Source: Sediminibacterium sp. (GTDB taxonomy: Bacteria > Bacteroidota > Bacteroidia > B-17B0 > Aurantibacillaceae). Taken from it: DNA of 64,000 bases. The stretch lies in contig JASGCO010000011.1 of NCBI GenBank assembly GCA_030054095.1, positions 58,722-122,721 of the forward strand. Direction: 5' to 3'. Below the pieces are notes generated by a model, which was not told where the DNA came from, ran no database searches, and saw only the letters and a program-made list of their open reading frames with translations. The position numbers and the translations under genes were made by a program. Positions within the stretch are counted from its first letter, which is position 1. Every line of letters begins with the position of its first letter. Positions 17,030 through 26,422 of the stretch are shown piece by piece.

Positions 17030-18905
17030 TTGTTTTAACCTGATTAGTGTCAATTAACTCATTTAAAGCCGGAATCCATGAAGCGGCAGGATAAGCTGAA
17101 AGCGTTTGTTTTAACTGTTCCAGACTCATAGGTGTGGTTTTTAAAGTCTGAAGTACTAGTTTTTTTAAAGGTTCACGGTCTTTGGGCTTGTGTTGAAGGC
17201 ATACGTCACAATATCCGCAAGGGGCATAATTAAACTCGTTGAAATACTGTAATAAACTTACCTGCCGGCACGTTTCGGTCTGGCTGACGTAATCAAGCAT
17301 GGCATCGATCCTGTGCCGCGCTTGTTCTTTTAAAAACGCGTAATGCTCCTTATTAAATTCAATGTACTTGGTGTTTACCCTGTTTTCGGTAAAAATCAAT
17401 TTAGGATATACACTCTGTGGCGCGTACGAAACAATCTGCGCCTGATCCAGTACATGCAGTAATTCCTTTACCTGAACCACACTCATTTTAGAACGGTAAG
17501 CCAGATCGCGCTCACTGATAAAAACATAATTTTCAAACAAGCCCCCATAGCTGCGTAGCAGGGCTTTAATTAAATTTTCATAGTTACTGTGCTTAATCTG
17601 ATAATTGTACAGATCATCCTTGCCGGAAATAATCATGCACTTGGAAGGCTCAAAACTATTATCTATAAACGCCAGATAATTTTCTTTTTCAAGAAATTTA
17701 AGACTGTTAAACACCAGTACCGGATGCAGATTATAGCTTTTGCAAAAGGCTTCAATATCAAAATCAACACTTAAGCCTTGCCCCGAACCAATAGCTACCT
17801 GGTAGTAATTGCAAACGGCCGTGTAGGTTTGCCGTATGTAATCAATGTCTGGAAACGCCAGTTTAAAGTTTTCTTCGAGGCGATCAATATCGTTGTTGTT
17901 AAAAAGAATAGTCGCGTAAGCAGGCTTACCATCTCTTCCGGCCCGGCCTGCTTCCTGAAAATAGGCTTCGGGACTATCCGGTAAATCGAGGTGAACCACA
18001 AAGCGCACATCCGGCTTATCAATCCCCATTCCAAACGCGTTGGTGGCACAAATGACTTGCACCTTATTGTCAATCCAGTTTTGCTGTATCAGTTTACGAT
18101 CGTCAGGTTTCAATCCGGCATGATAGGTGCCACAGGATATGGACTGACTTAATAAAAATTTAGTCAGTTCCTCGGTACGCTTTCGGTTACGGGCATATAC
18201 AATACCAGAGCCACCCACATTCTGAATCAGTTTTAAAAGCCGTCCGGCTTTGTCATCCTCATTTTGCACCACATACCGCAAATTCGACCGATTAAACGAT
18301 TGCCGGAATACTGCTTCCTGCCTGAATTGCAGCTGTTGTTTAATATCTTCACTTACTTTTTTGGTAGCACTGGCGGTTAAAGCAATAACCGGAACCGAAT
18401 TAAAAAAACTTCTGATCTCCGCAATTTTCAGGTAGCTGGGCCTGAAATCGTAGCCCCACTGACTGATACAATGTGCCTCATCAACCGCAATTAACGTAAT
18501 GGGCAAATAACTCAGTTGCTGTCTGAAATCCTCATTTTGCAAACGTTCGGGCGATACATATAAAAATTGTACATGCCCCAGCGCCGCGTTATTCATAGCC
18601 GTATCAATCTGCCGGAAGTTCATCGCCGAACTAATGGCAACTGCCGATAAACCTTTCTTTTTAAGATTCTCTACCTGATCGTTCATTAACGCAATTAATG
18701 GCGAAACCACCAGCGTTGTTCCCCCCAAAACCAATCCCGGAATCTGGAAACAAATGGATTTACCGCCTCCCGTTGGTAAAAGTGCAAGGGTATCGTTGCC
18801 AGATAACACCGAGGTGATAATTTCCTCCTGTAACGGACGAAACGCATTAAAACCCCAGTATTTTTTGAGCTGAAAGTAAATATCTTGCTTTATATTTGCA
18901 CCCAC
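17001..18905 (-). CDS. recQ: RecQ-family ATP-dependent DNA helicase
   Basis: A 634-aa superfamily 2 helicase. The RecQ motif 0 (KKYWGFNAFRPLQEEII) precedes Walker A (PTGGGKS, K49) and the DEAH box (residues 142-145, VDEAHCISQWGYDFR). Motif VI appears as EAGRAGRDGK. The zinc-binding cysteines (C..C..C near CGYCDVCLQH) follow, then a winged-helix part; a full HRDC domain is not evident. The start is GTG at 18905, the only good start ahead of motif 0. A TAATTTTG -7 box lies at 18947-18954. The protein unwinds DNA in recombination repair. It heads a minus-strand gene run and is divergent from, and overlaps the 5' region of, the sulfatase gene. Confidence 0.94.
   Translation of the reverse strand: MGANIKQDIYFQLKKYWGFNAFRPLQEEIITSVLSGNDTLALLPTGGGKSICFQIPGLVLGGTTLVVSPLIALMNDQVENLKKKGLSAVAISSAMNFRQIDTAMNNAALGHVQFLYVSPERLQNEDFRQQLSYLPITLIAVDEAHCISQWGYDFRPSYLKIAEIRSFFNSVPVIALTASATKKVSEDIKQQLQFRQEAVFRQSFNRSNLRYVVQNEDDKAGRLLKLIQNVGGSGIVYARNRKRTEELTKFLLSQSISCGTYHAGLKPDDRKLIQQNWIDNKVQVICATNAFGMGIDKPDVRFVVHLDLPDSPEAYFQEAGRAGRDGKPAYATILFNNNDIDRLEENFKLAFPDIDYIRQTYTAVCNYYQVAIGSGQGLSVDFDIEAFCKSYNLHPVLVFNSLKFLEKENYLAFIDNSFEPSKCMIISGKDDLYNYQIKHSNYENLIKALLRSYGGLFENYVFISERDLAYRSKMSVVQVKELLHVLDQAQIVSYAPQSVYPKLIFTENRVNTKYIEFNKEHYAFLKEQARHRIDAMLDYVSQTETCRQVSLLQYFNEFNYAPCGYCDVCLQHKPKDREPLKKLVLQTLKTTPMSLEQLKQTLSAYPAASWIPALNELIDTNQVKTNEAIFYVAS
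18864..18898 (+). promoter_or_regulatory. Promoter for the membrane sulfatase gene
   Basis: TTTG (18864-18867) and a perfect -7 box TATATTTG (18891-18898) are separated by 23 bases, at the long end of the accepted spacing. It lies inside the start of recQ on the opposite strand. Transcription would begin near 18905, which supports the GTG at 18944 as the sulfatase start. Confidence 0.5.
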
Positions 18906-18943
18906 TATACGATAAAAATAAGGTTTTTTTAAGACATCTTTCC

Positions 18944-20815
18944 GTGCAAAATTACTGGCAGCAAATACGGTTTATTTTAACGCGATTAAGCGGTGTTTAC
19001 CTTTTGTACTTTTTGTCAAGGTGGGTCTTTTTCCTCTTAAACCGTCAGGCGTTTCAGGGAATAGGGGCAAGCGAGTTTATTACGTATTCCTGGTACGGTT
19101 TGGTGTTCGATACGTTCAGCATTCTTATTGCCAATAGCCTTTTTATTTTTCTGGCCTTGCTGCCCTTTTCTTTTTTCTATAAACGGCAGTATCAAACGCT
19201 TTTAAAAGTAGTTTTTCTTGTCCCTAATATCCTGTTTTTACTGCTTAACAGTATAGACTTCGCTTATTATGGATTCACCAAAAAACGTTCTACCTACGAT
19301 TTATTTATGCAGGTAGGAGGACAAACCGATGTACTGGCTTTAATCCCCAGTTTTGTTAAAGATTTCTGGTACGTACTGGTGTTGTTTATCCTTTTAATAT
19401 GGGGTCTGGTAAAATGGTACAAACCTGTTAAAGAACAAATGAAAACGGTTTATGTATATACTTTAAAACAGACTGTTCTCTACTTGTTAACGTTTCTGTT
19501 TTGTATAGGACTTTGCGTTTTAGGAATCAGGGGTGGGTTTGGCAGGGTTCCTATAAGTCCTGTAGATGCCGGCAAATACGGAGAACCAGGGCACGCCGAT
19601 GTGTTGTTTAATACCCCCTTCACCATCATTAAATCCTTTGAAACAGAAAAACTGGCCCGCTTAAACTATTATCCCGCTTCGCAACTGACCCAATGGTGTA
19701 ATCCCTTTCACAAATCGGATACCTCCACTTTTACAGGAGAAAACGTAGTGGTCATCATACTCGAAAGTTTTGGCAAGGAATACACGGCGTTAAGCGGTAA
19801 AGAAAGCTATACGCCTTTTTTAGACAGTTTAATGCAGAACAGTTTGGTTTATACCAATGCTTTTGCCAATGCTTCAAAATCCATAGAGGGTATTCCCGCC
19901 ATTTTATCCGCCATGCCCGGATTAATGGAAAATCCTTACATCAATTCGCCTTACTGCAATAACACGCTTAATAGCATGGCATCACTCCTTAAACAGAAAA
20001 AGTACCAAACGGCTTTTTTTCATGGTGGGTTTAACGGTACCATGAATTTTGATGCTTACGCCAGGGGAGCGGGCTACGATGAGTATTACGGAAAAAATGA
20101 ATATGCTAACGATTCGGACTTTGATGGCGCCTGGGGAATTTGGGATGAACCCTTTTTACAGTTTGCCGTCAAAAAAATGACTGCTTTTCAGCGCCCCTTT
20201 CACAGTGCCATTTTCACATTGAGTTCGCATCATCCGTATAAAATACCCCCTCAGTATCAGGGACTGTTTAAAAAAGGAAAATACGAGAACCATGCCTGTA
20301 TTCAGTATGCCGATTATGCGTTGAAACGGTTTTTTGAAGCGGCCCGTCAGACACCCTGGTATAAAAACACCCTGTTTGTTATCACTGCCGATCACACCAG
20401 TTTGTCCGACGTACCATATTACAGCAATTATCCGGGAGCGCTTTGCATACCAGTGTTATTTTACCGCCCCGATAATTCATTAAAAGCAAAAAACAACCAC
20501 CTGTTTCAACAAATAGATATTCTGGCAAAAGTCATGTCCCTTACCGGCACAGGTCTGCCGTACTATAGTATCGGTAATCAGGGAATCAGTCTGTTTTACT
20601 ACGCGGGTAATTATTATTGTTGCGACGATAGTTTGTGCTACACTTTTGGAAACGATAAAATCAACCGGATTACCAATTATGTAAGAGATAGTGTACACGG
20701 CTACAATTTATTGGATCGTTATCCCGGACTTCAGCAACAGAAAGAGCAGAAAATAAAAGCCGTTTTGCAGACCTTTAATAATCACCTGCTCGATAACACC
20801 ATGCAGACACGTTAA
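18944..20815 (+). CDS. LTA-synthase-family membrane sulfatase/phosphoglycerol transferase
   Basis: About 623 aa. Roughly the first 200 residues contain five hydrophobic helices, then a sulfatase-fold domain faces the periplasm. Visible active-site blocks are VVVIILESFGKEY (metal-binding Glu), the nucleophile region ANASKSIEGIP, and the metal-binding TADHTS near the end. LTA-synthase-type enzymes transfer phosphoglycerol or phosphoethanolamine to envelope polymers; in a Gram-negative cell the acceptor is unknown. The start is chosen as GTG at 18944 because the perfect -7 box at 18891-18898 overlaps the alternative TTG start at 18896. The gene is monocistronic and divergent from recQ. Confidence 0.88.
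   Translation: MQNYWQQIRFILTRLSGVYLLYFLSRWVFFLLNRQAFQGIGASEFITYSWYGLVFDTFSILIANSLFIFLALLPFSFFYKRQYQTLLKVVFLVPNILFLLLNSIDFAYYGFTKKRSTYDLFMQVGGQTDVLALIPSFVKDFWYVLVLFILLIWGLVKWYKPVKEQMKTVYVYTLKQTVLYLLTFLFCIGLCVLGIRGGFGRVPISPVDAGKYGEPGHADVLFNTPFTIIKSFETEKLARLNYYPASQLTQWCNPFHKSDTSTFTGENVVVIILESFGKEYTALSGKESYTPFLDSLMQNSLVYTNAFANASKSIEGIPAILSAMPGLMENPYINSPYCNNTLNSMASLLKQKKYQTAFFHGGFNGTMNFDAYARGAGYDEYYGKNEYANDSDFDGAWGIWDEPFLQFAVKKMTAFQRPFHSAIFTLSSHHPYKIPPQYQGLFKKGKYENHACIQYADYALKRFFEAARQTPWYKNTLFVITADHTSLSDVPYYSNYPGALCIPVLFYRPDNSLKAKNNHLFQQIDILAKVMSLTGTGLPYYSIGNQGISLFYYAGNYYCCDDSLCYTFGNDKINRITNYVRDSVHGYNLLDRYPGLQQQKEQKIKAVLQTFNNHLLDNTMQTR
18947..18954 (-). promoter_or_regulatory. -7 box for recQ
   Basis: On the minus strand this reads TAATTTTG followed by CAC, a perfect TAnnTTTG match. 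Transcription from it would give recQ a leader of about 35 bases. No clear -33 TTG is found. The box lies within the start of the divergent sulfatase gene. Confidence 0.45.
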
Positions 20816-21183
20816 CTGTAAGGTTAATAACTGTAGAATGGAAAATAATAGCTTCCGTCTTAACGAAGTGGTTTTAACGCGTCATCTGAGTTTAATCTGG
20901 CGGCCTCCACGGGTTTCTAACAGTACCGGTAAACGGTATGCGAAATGCTCGTCTTATACATATATTTGGTATTATACTCAGGCACCCGTGGCCGGGCTAT
21001 CGCTACTCGCTTTTTGCCGCAAAGTACCGGGCGGCAAAAGAGCTCAAACAGGCCGCTCTATCCCTGGCCGGATAAAACGAAAACAGACTGTTGCGCTAAA
21101 CGAAACAGCCTGTTGTAACAATAAATACATGAAGTAATACATTCGGTGGCTCCGTCTGTTTACGCTTGATGTGTAATCAAACA
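20816..21183. other. Intergenic gap with a hairpin and no convincing gene
   Basis: This 368-base stretch separates the sulfatase gene from a convergent minus-strand gene. A 99-codon frame (20838-21137) is present, but its composition is unlike a real protein and it has no family resemblance. The only clear structure is the inverted repeat at 21082-21114. Confidence 0.5.
21082..21114 (-). terminator. Hairpin terminator of the 237-aa coiled-coil protein gene
   Basis: Two 11-bp sequences, AACAGACTGTT (21082-21092) and AACAGCCTGTT (21104-21114), are each near-perfect palindromes and also pair with each other with one mismatch. On the minus strand the stem is followed by a T-rich run (TTCGTTTTA). 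It lies 70 bases past the stop of the gene ending at 21184. Confidence 0.6.
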
Positions 21184-21897
21184 CTACTGACCATTGGCTT
21201 GTTTTAAAATAGTAATAGCCTGATCTTGTTTCTGAAGAGCTGTTTTTTCACTTTCATCGGCATTTCCCATCGAACCAAGTTTGGCGCTGCTGTTAGGCAT
21301 GGCATAGGCCTCTTCCCGCATTTCAGTACCTATACGCATATCTCGTTCCGCTTCAAAATAAATAGATTCCGCCTCCATGGTTATTTTAGCCGAAGCGCGG
21401 TTTATAACCGATAACTTATTGTAATGATTTTTATTAGAAGTATAATGCTCCATGTTTATTTTACCACGTATTTCAGAAGCCTTAATCATTTTTTGCTCCG
21501 CCTGTTTCGATAACTCGTTAGCATAGGAAAGCAGAGCGTTGCGTTCATTTCCGGTTTTTTTACGCGCTTTTAACCGCACCGACAACTCCTCGTTATAAAT
21601 AGCGTCGGCTTCTGATTGTAAACTTTCCATATAATCGCGTGCAATTTTCAAAAGATTAATCGTCTCATTTTCTGTACTGACGTTATTTTCCTGTAAAATC
21701 TGCTTGAGATTAAGTTCTGAATAAGAAACGTTATGGTCAGAACGTTGCGATGTGTTTCCTAAAGTAATCAATACCCTCTTTCCGCTTGTATTTCCCGAAG
21801 AAGAAGGAATTACAGAAAAATTATCACTGTTTTGCGCATTGGCATTCAGGATGAAAAAAATCATCCAGATAAGTGTAGTGTAAATTTGAGTTTTCAT
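21184..21897 (-). CDS. Hypothetical secreted coiled-coil protein
   Basis: A 237-aa protein. A signal peptide ends near NANAQ (residue 22), then a Ser/Asn-rich segment precedes a long, highly charged helical region (about residues 65-235) with heptad-like spacing and many Ala, Glu, Lys and Met. It is probably a periplasmic or surface coiled coil. No enzyme motif is present and no family was recognised. It stands alone between the sulfatase gene and ftsE, with 500 bases upstream and a terminator downstream, so it appears to be a single-gene transcript. Confidence 0.75.
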   Translation of the reverse strand: MKTQIYTTLIWMIFFILNANAQNSDNFSVIPSSSGNTSGKRVLITLGNTSQRSDHNVSYSELNLKQILQENNVSTENETINLLKIARDYMESLQSEADAIYNEELSVRLKARKKTGNERNALLSYANELSKQAEQKMIKASEIRGKINMEHYTSNKNHYNKLSVINRASAKITMEAESIYFEAERDMRIGTEMREEAYAMPNSSAKLGSMGNADESEKTALQKQDQAITILKQANGQ

Positions 21898-22397
21898 GGG
21901 AGTAGATTTTAAAAGGTTTTTGAATGGTCAGATTTGTTTTCATGTTTGTTGATTTTAAAAATTTTGTTTTACCAGCCCTGACTAAACGCCATTGGGTATC
22001 GGGTATTCAACGTTTTTATATTTTGTTTTACGCTTGCAAGTGCTAAAGGTTATAGGTTTTGGGGTAGTGGATACAAACACAGAAATGTGAATAGCCTTAT
22101 GCAGGGATTAAATTCACCTAAAACGGTTTTAGGTTCGATGGGTTTTATAAGAATGCAATAATACCGTTGGATAGTTTATTTTTTGAAAGAACAAACGGCT
22201 TAATAAGAGATCATTCGAATGGATTCTCCGTTTTTATAAAAGAACAGGCAAGGTGTAATTGCAATAACAATTCAAATGCACTAACCGGGAAACGATCTTA
22301 GAATGTAAATCAGAATAGAAAGTGTTGTATAACGCCGAATATACGATCTGTCCCATTTGTAATACCAATTCCGGCTAATTTGTAGTTGGATTTGGTA
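21898..22397. other. 500-base non-coding gap upstream of the coiled-coil protein gene
   Basis: No gene is visible. There is an AT-rich stretch just upstream of the 237-aa gene where its promoter should lie, and a weak inverted repeat (22361-22368 with 22392-22399) at the ftsE stop codon. Nothing else could be assigned. Confidence 0.4.
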
Positions 22398-23066
22398 TTA
22401 TACCTTTTCTGTAACCATACCGCCTTCAAACAGAAGTGTACGGGACTTAAATTTATTGTACACCAGCATATCGTGTGTGGCAAATAACACAGCGCAGCCG
22501 CTTTCGCTCAGTGTTTTCAGTAGCTTTAAAATGGCCTCACTGCTTTCCGGATCCAGGTTACCGGTTGGCTCATCGGCCAGTATTACTTCCGGGTGGTTTA
22601 CTAAAGCACGCGCAATGCTTACACGTTGTTGTTCGCCACCACTGAGTTCAAAAGGCATTTTTTGCTCTTTGCCCGATAGTTCAACCTGTTGCAATACTTC
22701 CTGTATGCGGGCTTTTATTTTTGGTTCTTCTTTCCAGCCAGTCGCCTTCATTACAAACTTCAGGTTATCGTAAACCGTTCTGTCACTCAATAACTGAAAA
22801 TCCTGAAACACAATGCCCAGTTTCCGTCTCAGAAACGGAATATCTTTTTGGCGCATGCTGCCCAGATCATATCCACTTACCGTGGCCTGACCGCTTTTTA
22901 AAGGCAGGTCGGCGTAAATGCTTTTTAAAAAACTACTTTTACCACTACCGGTTTTACCCAACAGGTAAACAAATTCGCCCTTACCAATGCTTACACTAAG
23001 GTTACCTACTACCGGACGCTCATCCTGAAAAATAGTGACGTTCTTAAAATCAATTACACTGCTCAT
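22398..23066 (-). CDS. ftsE: FtsE-type ABC transporter ATPase
   Basis: About 222 aa, one ABC ATPase domain. Walker A is GKTGSGKSS, the Q-loop region is GIVFQDFQLL, the signature is LSGGEQQRVSIARAL, and Walker B is ILADEPTGN, with the H-loop as ATHD. The sequence style (GEFVYLLGKTGSGKSS, YADLPL, RRKLGIVFQDFQLLSDRTVYDNL) is that of FtsE in Bacteroidota, which works with FtsX to control peptidoglycan hydrolases at division. ftsX is not adjacent, which is common in this phylum. The start is the ATG at 23066 (MSSVIDFKNV), five codons inside the longest frame (23081), because the family normally begins there. Confidence 0.85.
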   Translation of the reverse strand: MSSVIDFKNVTIFQDERPVVGNLSVSIGKGEFVYLLGKTGSGKSSFLKSIYADLPLKSGQATVSGYDLGSMRQKDIPFLRRKLGIVFQDFQLLSDRTVYDNLKFVMKATGWKEEPKIKARIQEVLQQVELSGKEQKMPFELSGGEQQRVSIARALVNHPEVILADEPTGNLDPESSEAILKLLKTLSESGCAVLFATHDMLVYNKFKSRTLLFEGGMVTEKV

Positions 23067-23231
23067 GCGATAAATTTTCAAAACGAAGGTAAAGGTTCTG
23101 TAACCCCGAAACGCTTTTGGTATTATGGCAATATCAACACGGGCGGGTTAATAACATCGCCCGCAACTTAATTAGTTAACAAGGCATTCACGTAATTTTA
23201 GTGAGGTAATTTTTACGACAATTTGCAATAC

Positions 23232-26200
23232 ATGATACGTGCGCTTAATTACATGGTGTTGCTGGGTGTTTTCTGTTTGGGAACACCGGCAATAGCCCAG
23301 AAGTCAGCTATTTACACTGATGCCGACGCTTTATATAAAAAAGGAGTGGACCTGTTTGACCGCCAGCAGTATGTGCCGGCGCAAAAGCATTTTATAGATT
23401 ACATGAGTATGGCTACCCCAGCCAACACCCTTACATCGGTAAATGCGGAATATTATGCCGCCGCTTCGGCCATTGAACTGTTTCATAAAGACGGTGAGTG
23501 GCGCATGAAACAATTTATACAACGGCACCCGGAAAGCACAAAACTAAATTCCGCCTGGTTTTATCTGGGGAAAAACAATTTCCGTAAAAAGAAATACGAT
23601 GAGTGTATAGACTATTTCCAGAAAGTAGATCAATATAAACTGGATAAAGAACAACTGGCTGAGTTACGCTTTAAACGGGGTTACAGTTATCTCGAAGAAA
23701 ATAACCTTGCCAAAGCAAAAGCCGATCTCTACGAAATAAAAGACGTAGATAACAAATACGCGTTTCCCGCCAATTACTACTATTCGCACATCGCTTATAA
23801 AGAAAAGAACTACGAAACCGCCATGACTGGGTTTAAACGATTGGTTAACGATGAAACGTTTGGTAGTGTGGTACCTTATTACATTACACAGATCTCCTTT
23901 ATTCAGGGGAAGTACAGCCAGGTGGTTAAAGATGCACCGGCTTTACTCAACGATAGTAACCACGTACAAAAAGCGGGCGAAATCAACCGTATGATAGGGG
24001 AAAGTTATTTTAACCTGAATGATTATAAAAACGCGCTGACATACTTACAGAAAACAGATCTGGCAGGAGGTATGAATCCACAAGGCAATTACGCGCTGGG
24101 CTATTGCTATTATAAAGCCGGCGATTATGCCAATGCCATTAAAAGCTTCGAAAAAGTAACCGAACAAAAAGATTCCCTGGCTCAGAACGCCTGGTACCAC
24201 ATTGCCGATTGTAACGTTCACCTCGACGATAAAGCCCGGGCCCGTAACGCGTTTTACTCGGCTTACACCATTGACAAGGACAAAAAAATAAAAGAAGATG
24301 CCTTGTTTAGTTTTGCCAAATTAAGTTACGAGTTAGACTTTAGTCCGTTTAACGAAGCGGTTAAGGCCTTTAGTCAGTACCTGAAAGAATACCCTAACTC
24401 GCCCCGCAAAGAAGAAGCGTACCGTTATCTTATTAATGTATATAGCACTACAAAAAATTACGAGCAGGCCATCAAAAGCATAGAGGCATTGCCAACTATT
24501 GATCCCATATTAAAATACACCTATCAAAAACTGATTTACTTTAAAGGTGTAGAGTACTTTAATAACGGCGATAACGATAATGCCGAAAAACAATTCCGCC
24601 GCAGTTTAAGCCAGAACAGTGACCCCAAACTTAACGCGCTTTGCCAGTTCTGGTTAGGCGAAATTTCGTACCAGCGTAAAGATTATACAACTGCTATCGA
24701 AGCCTGGAAAAAATTCCAAACCACCGATGGCGCTCTTTCTCTTCAGGAGTACGATCTCAGTAACTACAATCTGGGCTATGCCTACTTTCAGCGCCGCGAT
24801 AAAGAAGATTACACAAACGCCAATGTGTCGTTCCGTAAATTTTTACTGACTAAAAACAAGTACGACGATACTAAAAAAGCCGATGCCAATGTTAGAGCGG
24901 CAGATTGTTATTTTATGAACCGCGACTATGCTCAGGCAAATGACTATTACGAAACGGCCATTGCCATCAATAGGGTAGATGTGGATTACGCCTATTATCA
25001 GAAAGCCCTTTGCAGCGGACTGCTTAAAAACTATAAAGAAAAAGTAAGCGATTTAAAACAAATCGAAACCAAATATCCTAACTCCAATTACCTGAGCGCG
25101 GCACTTAACGAACTGGCGGATACCTACTACCGCGATATGAATGATGCTGAAAATGGCGCGGTGTATTACAATCGTATCCTTAAAAGTTACCCCAACTCGT
25201 CTTTTGCCAATAATGCACTGGCGGGCTTAGGATTAATCCACTATAACAAAAAGCAGGACGATAAAGCGTTTGGTTATTTCGATCAGATCGTAAAAAAAGA
25301 TCCGCGCAGCGAAGAATCGAAAGAAGTGTTACCCTACATCCGTAAAATATTTGAAGCCAAAGGCGATGTGGAAGGTATGAAAACGTATTTTGAGTCAACC
25401 GGTAATCCTTTATCGAATAACCAGTTGGAAAACGCAACCTACGATGCCGCTAAAGACGCGTTTTATAACCGTAAAAACTGCGATGAGGCCCTGCCCAAAT
25501 GGGAAGCCTATATTAAAAATTACCCCGAAGGCAAGTACATAGCCGAAGCCCAGTTTAACATGGCCGAATGCGCATACAGCAAAGGATTATACGAAAAAGC
25601 CATGACTGGTTATCAGTACACCATTGCTAAACCCCGCAGTTTATATAGTGAGGTGGCGCATGTAAAAGCATCGTATTTGCTATACAAAGACAAAAAGTAT
25701 CAGGAGGCCCTGCCTGTTTTTCAGGCCTTGCAAACCATTGCCGAAGTGCCGGCCAATAAAAGCGCCGGACGTTTTGGCGCCATGCGTTGCGCTTTTTACC
25801 TGAAAGAGTACGAAACCGCGTTAAGCGAATGTCAGAAAGTAATTGCTACAGAAAAGCTGACCCCTCAGGAACAATCCGAAGCGCGGTACATTAAAGCCAA
25901 GAGCATGTATGAAACCAAACGTTATGATGACGCTTTAATTGAGTTGAAAACCATTATTAAAACCGCGAAAAACATTACCGGTGCCGAAGCTTATTACATG
26001 ATCGCCAAAATCCAGTACATTAAGCAGGAGTATAAAGAAGTTGAAAAAACGGTCAACAAACTGATTAGTTATGCTTACAGTAACGACGACTGGAACACCA
26101 AAGCCATGTTATTACTGGCCGATGCGTATATGGCCAGAGGAAACGATGCTGACGCGGAAGTAATTTTGCAGGTGGTAATTGATAATAAGCCTAAAAAAGA

Positions 26201-26411
26201 ATACCTCGATGAGGCTAACGAAAAACTCGCTGCCATCAAATCAAAACAGCAGTCGCGGACACTGGCTCCCGGCGAGGTCGATATGAAAGTGGAATTTAAA
26301 GAAAATACAAAGAAAGAAGGTGATTTGTTCGATAAACTGTACGAAGAATCGCAGAAGAATGCGAATCCGCCGGCGGCACCAAGCGGCACGCCAACCGAAC
26401 AACCCAAATAA
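23232..26411 (+). CDS. Large TPR protein, periplasmic or outer-membrane associated
   Basis: About 1059 aa. A signal peptide (MIRALNYMVLLGVF...AIAQ) is followed by more than twenty tetratricopeptide-like repeats along nearly the full length (for example QNAWYHIADCNVHLDDKARA, PNSPRKEEAYRYLINVYS, EAYYMIAKIQYIKQEYKEV). The C-terminal 50 residues are polar, Pro-rich and probably disordered. The start is the ATG at 23232, because an upstream TTG at 23223 adds only three residues before the signal. It is separated by 11 bases from an outer-membrane barrel gene. TPR solenoids scaffold protein complexes, so it probably works with that barrel; the process is unknown. Confidence 0.87.
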   Translation: MIRALNYMVLLGVFCLGTPAIAQKSAIYTDADALYKKGVDLFDRQQYVPAQKHFIDYMSMATPANTLTSVNAEYYAAASAIELFHKDGEWRMKQFIQRHPESTKLNSAWFYLGKNNFRKKKYDECIDYFQKVDQYKLDKEQLAELRFKRGYSYLEENNLAKAKADLYEIKDVDNKYAFPANYYYSHIAYKEKNYETAMTGFKRLVNDETFGSVVPYYITQISFIQGKYSQVVKDAPALLNDSNHVQKAGEINRMIGESYFNLNDYKNALTYLQKTDLAGGMNPQGNYALGYCYYKAGDYANAIKSFEKVTEQKDSLAQNAWYHIADCNVHLDDKARARNAFYSAYTIDKDKKIKEDALFSFAKLSYELDFSPFNEAVKAFSQYLKEYPNSPRKEEAYRYLINVYSTTKNYEQAIKSIEALPTIDPILKYTYQKLIYFKGVEYFNNGDNDNAEKQFRRSLSQNSDPKLNALCQFWLGEISYQRKDYTTAIEAWKKFQTTDGALSLQEYDLSNYNLGYAYFQRRDKEDYTNANVSFRKFLLTKNKYDDTKKADANVRAADCYFMNRDYAQANDYYETAIAINRVDVDYAYYQKALCSGLLKNYKEKVSDLKQIETKYPNSNYLSAALNELADTYYRDMNDAENGAVYYNRILKSYPNSSFANNALAGLGLIHYNKKQDDKAFGYFDQIVKKDPRSEESKEVLPYIRKIFEAKGDVEGMKTYFESTGNPLSNNQLENATYDAAKDAFYNRKNCDEALPKWEAYIKNYPEGKYIAEAQFNMAECAYSKGLYEKAMTGYQYTIAKPRSLYSEVAHVKASYLLYKDKKYQEALPVFQALQTIAEVPANKSAGRFGAMRCAFYLKEYETALSECQKVIATEKLTPQEQSEARYIKAKSMYETKRYDDALIELKTIIKTAKNITGAEAYYMIAKIQYIKQEYKEVEKTVNKLISYAYSNDDWNTKAMLLLADAYMARGNDADAEVILQVVIDNKPKKEYLDEANEKLAAIKSKQQSRTLAPGEVDMKVEFKENTKKEGDLFDKLYEESQKNANPPAAPSGTPTEQPK

Positions 26412-26422
26412 ATAAAAAAATC

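Noticed and set aside
20838..21137. 99-codon plus-strand open frame after the sulfatase gene
   Set aside because: No family resemblance, odd composition (Arg, Lys and Cys-rich with no domain), and it runs into the inverted repeat at 21082-21114. Treated as chance.
22361..22399. Inverted repeat AATACCAA/TTGGTATT at the ftsE stop
   Set aside because: Only 8 bp with a long loop and no U tract on the minus strand; too weak to call a terminator.
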